A stretch of 64,000 nt of DNA from Ailanthus altissimus (lineage: Eukaryota; Streptophyta; Magnoliopsida; Sapindales; Simaroubaceae). Positions 62,300 to 64,000 of this stretch are shown piece after piece (within the stretch, counting starts at the first letter, position 1; each line of letters starts with the position of its first letter). The notes beneath the pieces are model-generated. The model was not told the origin of the DNA, did not search any database, and saw nothing but the letters and a program-made list of their open reading frames with translations. Position numbers and translations under genes: made by a program. The stretch spans positions 24,720,501-24,784,500 of the forward strand of contig OX327695.1 of assembly GCA_946807835.1 (NCBI GenBank), in the 5' to 3' direction.

Positions 62300-63170
62300 G
62301 GACAAGAATTGAGATGAATATTAAGAAGAAAGTTATTATGAAATCAAGTACGCATTTGGTGTACACAGGAGGAGCAAAACGGAAGAAAAAAGAATGAGTA
62401 CTATTCATGCGGCGACACTGTTTACGGCGAGCATGGTTGCATTGCGGGAGATACTGTTCACGGCCTTACTGTTCATGCTTGGATAATATTCACGCGACAA
62501 CTTTAGGATATTTCCTATTTTGGCTTAATTGACTTCTCTAAGTGGGATTAGGACTCTTATAAGTAAGGACTCTTATAAGTAAGGACTCTTATTTCAATTA
62601 GGTTTAGGATTTCTAAGAGTGTTTTATTACTATATAAACCCTTCTAAACACAAGGTTCAGATCAAGCATTAAGGTTTCAAAATGTAACCATAAGAGAGAA
62701 TAGAGGAGCTAGGTAGGCACTAACTGCGTGGTGCACTAGGGTGTAATCTTTGGGGAGTATTTTCTTTTAGTTCTTAAGTGAACAAAAGAAACACCATAGA
62801 TCTCTTTGGCTTAGATGCTCGGGCTATTCTTGTATTCATTATAAGAAATCTCTTATGATGAGATACTAAGAGGTTTTAGAGAGTCATGGTGAGTAAGAGT
62901 AGATACTTAGAGGTCTCTATGGGAGATACTAAGAGGTCTTGTGGGATTATTGATGATGTAAGAAGATACTTAGTGATCTATTTCAATAATAAGAAGTTGG
63001 ATCATGGATCCTTTGTGGACGTAGGAAATTTTGGGCCGAACTACATATATCTTGCGTCTTGTTGATTGGTTTGATTTCTTTATCTTTATTAGTGTGTTGA
63101 TCTTATATGTTCTTACTTATGGTGTAAGTTATGATTTTTCGCTGCATAAAATAAAAAGAGTATCAAAATT
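62300..63170 (+). mobile_element. LTR-like insertion in the DA1-like 5' intron
   Basis: The block contains ACTATATAAACCC (TATA-like, about 62630), a start-like region of clustered repeats, and the phrase GTGGACGTAGGAAATTTTGG with GCCGAACTACATATATCTTG at about 63015-63055, a U5-type sequence common in plant LTRs. It also has three copies of GGACTCTTAT(AAGTAA) at 62551-62592 and repeated AGATACT(A/T)AGAGGT. No coding domains, so it is probably a solo LTR. Exact ends were not determined. Confidence 0.55.
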
Positions 63171-63333
63171 ATGACTTAGTTGATGCCATAGGAGTGTTAA
63201 ACTGAAGAGCATGACTTAATATCCGCAACATATATGTTGGTGTTTCAATTTACTGCAGAATTTCTTTTATTGTCCTTAATTGAATGAATTGGTGGCAGGC
63301 AGAAGTTTTCCATCCTGCAAATAATTTTTCATC

Positions 63334-63778
63334 ATGGAATGGCAGACCAAAATACTGAAGGATTCCAGTCATAAAGGGCGATATCATGGGAGATTTAGAG
63401 ATGATAGAACTTGGGCAGAATCTCATTATTCAAATGTAATCCCTCTCTTTAATTTTTTTTTAATTATTATTCTTTTTTTTTCATTTGCAGTTTCTCCTTG
63501 TTTGTTCTCCTTTTGTAATTTATTACTTTAAGACTTTTCTTTGATTGTCTCTAGAACATGGGAAATTTATGCTTTAATTCTTTGAGGAACTGATGAATGC
63601 TTCCAAGTCTAATATTCTTGATTCATTGCATCTGGCAATTTTGCTATCAAGTTTTGTGCTAACTCCAGGTTTATACCTGGGATGCAGGATGGTTCTTCAG
63701 ATTTTGACCGAGAAGAAATTGATTGCGCTATTGCACTCTCCATTTCAGAAGTACACCAGAAAGGGAAAATGGTGATTG
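63334..63778 (+). CDS. DA1/DAR1-type LIM-domain peptidase, first two coding exons
   Basis: Exon 1 is 63334-63435 (34 codons, donor CAAAT|GTAATC). Exon 2 is 63688-63778 (acceptor GATGCAG|GATGGT, donor GATTG|GTAATG). The join is in frame. The protein starts MEWQTKILKDSSHKGRYHGR, matching the opening of DA1-related proteins. Exon 2 encodes DREEIDCAIALSISE, a ubiquitin-interacting motif with the conserved Ala and Ser, then QKGKMVI. The LIM domain and the C-terminal HEXXH-type peptidase lie beyond the window. In Arabidopsis, DA1 is a ubiquitin-activated peptidase that limits organ growth by cleaving growth regulators. I cannot tell DA1 from DAR1 on these exons. Confidence 0.8.
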
Positions 63779-64000
63779 GTAATGTTGCCTAATTGTAAAC
63801 ACTCATCATGAGTTTTTTTGTAATTGTGATGTGGGAAGTTTTGGTTACTCCTTTTAATCATGACTAATGGCTCGGTGTGTGAAGTACTTCAAGATAACAT
63901 GTTAAAAGATTACAGAATTTGGAGGAATCAAATGCCGTTGGTACTGCTTCCTATTTGCATACTGATGAATGATGATTGACTGTGACTTTGTTAAATCTTC
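63779..64000 (+). other. DA1-like intron, truncated by window end
   Basis: Sequence after the exon-2 donor. A possible acceptor GATTACAG near 63915 is followed by no sequence resembling the next DA1 segment, so the next exon is probably outside the window. Confidence 0.5.

Larger units (their letters stand above)
61141..63333 (+). other. DA1-like gene leader: 5'UTR exons and introns
   Basis: Splice consensus suggests a non-coding exon ending CTTTCAA|GTGAGT (GT at 61465). A possible small exon follows at about 61660-61686 (TTGATGCAG|GCAAAA...ACTAAG|GTAGAC). An acceptor GGTGGCAG lies near 63298, just before the start codon. The leader contains a 19-codon upstream ORF. Exon choice is inferred without transcript data. 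Confidence 0.45.

Noticed and set aside
1..64000. tRNA, rRNA, CRISPR arrays, organellar or bacterial genes
   Set aside because: No cloverleaf or B-box pattern, rRNA-like segment, or regularly spaced repeat-spacer array was seen. All genes have plant nuclear features.

Overview
This window reads as nuclear DNA of a eudicot plant. The genes are split by GT-AG introns, intergenic DNA is very AT-rich, and much of it consists of plant-type retrotransposons (two Ty1/copia elements, a plant LINE, LTR remnants) and a Mutator-like element. I recognise four known gene families plus one small plant-type hypothetical protein. I see no rRNA, tRNA or CRISPR array and no sign of bacterial or organellar DNA.

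Layout: 1-2330 is AT-rich, LTR-like debris with a (TA)n(GA)n microsatellite. 2341 to about 5750 is a decayed Ty1/copia element. 6336-10430 (minus) is a two-coding-exon BTB/POZ protein gene with a probable 5'UTR intron. 10430-14580 is non-coding. 14580-15317 (plus) is a three-exon TMEM220-like membrane protein, convergent with 16032-27170 (minus), a complete SUVR5-type histone H3K9 methyltransferase gene with 11 coding exons. Its exon joins, worked out by hand, give 1,537 codons in one frame.

From 27.7 to 60.9 kb the window is almost all repeats. There is a dead L1-type LINE on the minus strand (27.7-35.8 kb), split by a 2.16-kb insertion. A 1,235-bp Mutator-like element has long terminal inverted repeats and a GC-rich hairpin core (36775-38009). 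A probable Ty3/gypsy solo LTR is split by another insertion (38.3-42.8 kb). A nearly full-length Ty1/copia element has both LTRs (43.15-49.34 kb). One small single-exon gene lies at 52276-52770 (minus). A family of about 2-kb repeats without usable ORFs appears three times, at 31.4-33.6, 39.4-41.3 and about 54.8-56.8 kb.

The right end (61.1-64.0 kb, plus) is the leader and first two coding exons of a DA1/DAR1-type LIM-peptidase gene, with an LTR-like insertion in its 5'UTR intron; the gene runs off the window. The genes are ordinary, unlinked housekeeping, chromatin and growth functions, and I see no operon-like or clustered pathway. No clear new biological system is visible. The best leads are the three-copy repeat family, the hairpin-cored Mutator-like element, recurrent small hairpins in the copia leader, and the stop-free 150-bp intron of the TMEM220-like gene.
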